6,549 bases of DNA from Acidobacteriota bacterium (GTDB lineage Bacteria; Acidobacteriota; Polarisedimenticolia; Gp22-AA2), in contig JACQNT010000034.1 of NCBI GenBank assembly GCA_016202915.1, positions 1 through 6,549 of the forward strand, written 5' to 3'. The notes under the pieces were generated by a model. It made no database searches. It was not told the origin of the DNA and was given only the letters and a program-made list of their open reading frames with translations. Of this stretch, positions 5,859 to 6,549 are shown in pieces. The position numbers and the translations under genes are program-made. Within the stretch, counting starts at the first letter, position 1, and every line of letters begins with the position of its first letter.

Positions 5859-5898
5859 GCCGGAGCGCCTGGAACCTGGACGAGATCGCCCCTTGACG

Positions 5899-6549
5899 AT
5901 GCACCCCGGCTCCATGCTGTCCCACTACCGGCTGGTCGATAAGATCGGCCAGGGGGGCATGGGGGTGGTTTACAAGGCCCTCGACTCCCGCCTCAACCGC
6001 CACGTCGCCATCAAGATCCTGCCGCCGGAATTCACGGCCGACGCGGAGCGCCGGCAGCGCTTCGAGCGCGAGGCGCGGGCCGCCGCGGCGCTGAACCATC
6101 CGAACATCGCCGTGATCCACGAGGTGGGGGAGCACGAAGGCACCCAGTTCATCGTCATGGAGCTCGTGCCGGGCCGCTCCCTGCGCGAGGTGGTGGGCAG
6201 GGGCCCTATGCCGCTTCCCGAGTGGCTCGAGGTGGCGCTGCCGATGGCCGCCGGGCTGGCGCACGCCCACGAGCACGGCATCGTCCATCGGGACCTGAAG
6301 CCGGAAAACGTCATGATCACCCCGGAGCGGCAGGTCAAGCTGCTCGACTTCGGGCTCGCGAGGCACATCGCTCCGGCCGGCTCCGGCGGCGCCCCGGCCA
6401 GCGCCCTTCAGACGATCTCCGCCGAGCTGACCCGCGATGGCACCATCGCCGGGACGGTCCCCTACATGTCACCGGAACGAGCCCTCGGGAAGGTGGTCGA
6501 TGCCCGCTCGGATCTCTTCTCCCTGGGGATCGTGCTGTACGAGATGGCG
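5899..6549 (+). CDS. Serine/threonine protein kinase, N-terminal kinase domain (3' truncated)
   Basis: The frame is open to the window edge, giving 217 residues of a bacterial Pkn/Hanks-type kinase that transfers phosphate from ATP to Ser/Thr. Visible in order are the glycine loop IGQGGMGVVYK (16-26), VAIK with Lys39, the alpha-C Glu58, the catalytic HRDLKPEN (130-137) with Asp132, DFG (150-152), and GTVPYMSPER (185-194) ahead of DLFSLGIVLYEM (205-216). All catalytic residues are present, and the Arg before Asp132 marks a kinase usually regulated by activation-loop phosphorylation. The DFG-to-SPE segment is long (~40 residues) and rich in Ser/Thr. ATG at 5899 is chosen because relatives start just before an SHYRLVDKIG-like strand; ATG at 5836 and 5914 are in-frame alternatives, and no strong Shine-Dalgarno separates them. 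Any sensor, TPR or beta-propeller domain would lie beyond the edge. It is divergent from the operon, with no evident functional link. Confidence 0.93.
   Translation, partial: MHPGSMLSHYRLVDKIGQGGMGVVYKALDSRLNRHVAIKILPPEFTADAERRQRFEREARAAAALNHPNIAVIHEVGEHEGTQFIVMELVPGRSLREVVGRGPMPLPEWLEVALPMAAGLAHAHEHGIVHRDLKPENVMITPERQVKLLDFGLARHIAPAGSGGAPASALQTISAELTRDGTIAGTVPYMSPERALGKVVDARSDLFSLGIVLYEMA

Noticed and set aside
5836..5898. Upstream in-frame ATG at 5836 as the kinase start (21 extra residues)
   Set aside because: The extra residues are Arg/Pro-rich and lack family resemblance, no ribosome binding site precedes this ATG, and it overlaps the candidate promoter element. It cannot be fully excluded.
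5773..6368. Minus-strand open frames opposite the kinase gene
   Set aside because: The plus strand encodes a kinase domain with every conserved motif, so the antisense frames are composition artefacts.

Overview
This is a G+C-rich stretch (clearly above 60% by eye) from an aerobic bacterium. Its core is one tight operon for oxygen-dependent tryptophan degradation through kynurenine. The type of neighbours is common in Acidobacteriota and other large-genome soil or sediment phyla: a secreted calcium-binding repeat protein with a Cys-rich tail module, and a Pkn-type Ser/Thr kinase. I favour an Acidobacteriota-like source, but this is an impression, since no rRNA or marker gene is present.

Layout. 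Positions 2-721 (+) hold the 3' end of a secreted multidomain protein, cut by the window start. It shows a beta-sandwich, a thrombospondin type 3 repeat pair and a fibronectin-III-like tail. A 27-base convergent gap follows, with a small hairpin at its left edge. Positions 749-5759 (-) hold five genes transcribed right to left: 3-hydroxyanthranilate 3,4-dioxygenase (5238-5759), ACMS decarboxylase (4240-5241), kynureninase kynU (2924-4243), kynurenine 3-monooxygenase kmo (1572-2924) and tryptophan 2,3-dioxygenase (749-1531). A 139-base divergent gap (5760-5898) contains the operon's control region. From 5899 to the right edge (+) lies the N-terminal 217 residues of a Ser/Thr protein kinase.

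How the genes work together. The dioxygenase opens tryptophan to N-formylkynurenine. After deformylation, by an enzyme not encoded here, KMO makes 3-hydroxykynurenine. KynU releases alanine and 3-hydroxyanthranilate, and the 3-hydroxyanthranilate dioxygenase opens that ring to 2-amino-3-carboxymuconate semialdehyde (ACMS). ACMSD then decarboxylates ACMS to 2-aminomuconate semialdehyde. The decarboxylase points to a catabolic route rather than, or alongside, quinolinate and NAD synthesis. Catalytic and ligand residues are intact in all five enzymes. The first three junctions are 4-, 4- and 1-base overlaps (GTGA, ATGA, TGATG), so translation is probably coupled. The last gene has its own ribosome binding site. 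Gene order is nearly the reverse of pathway order.

I see no mobile element, CRISPR array, RNA gene or clearly novel system. The points of interest are biochemical detail (KMO membrane tail, kynureninase specificity residues), the missing formamidase and the reversed gene order.
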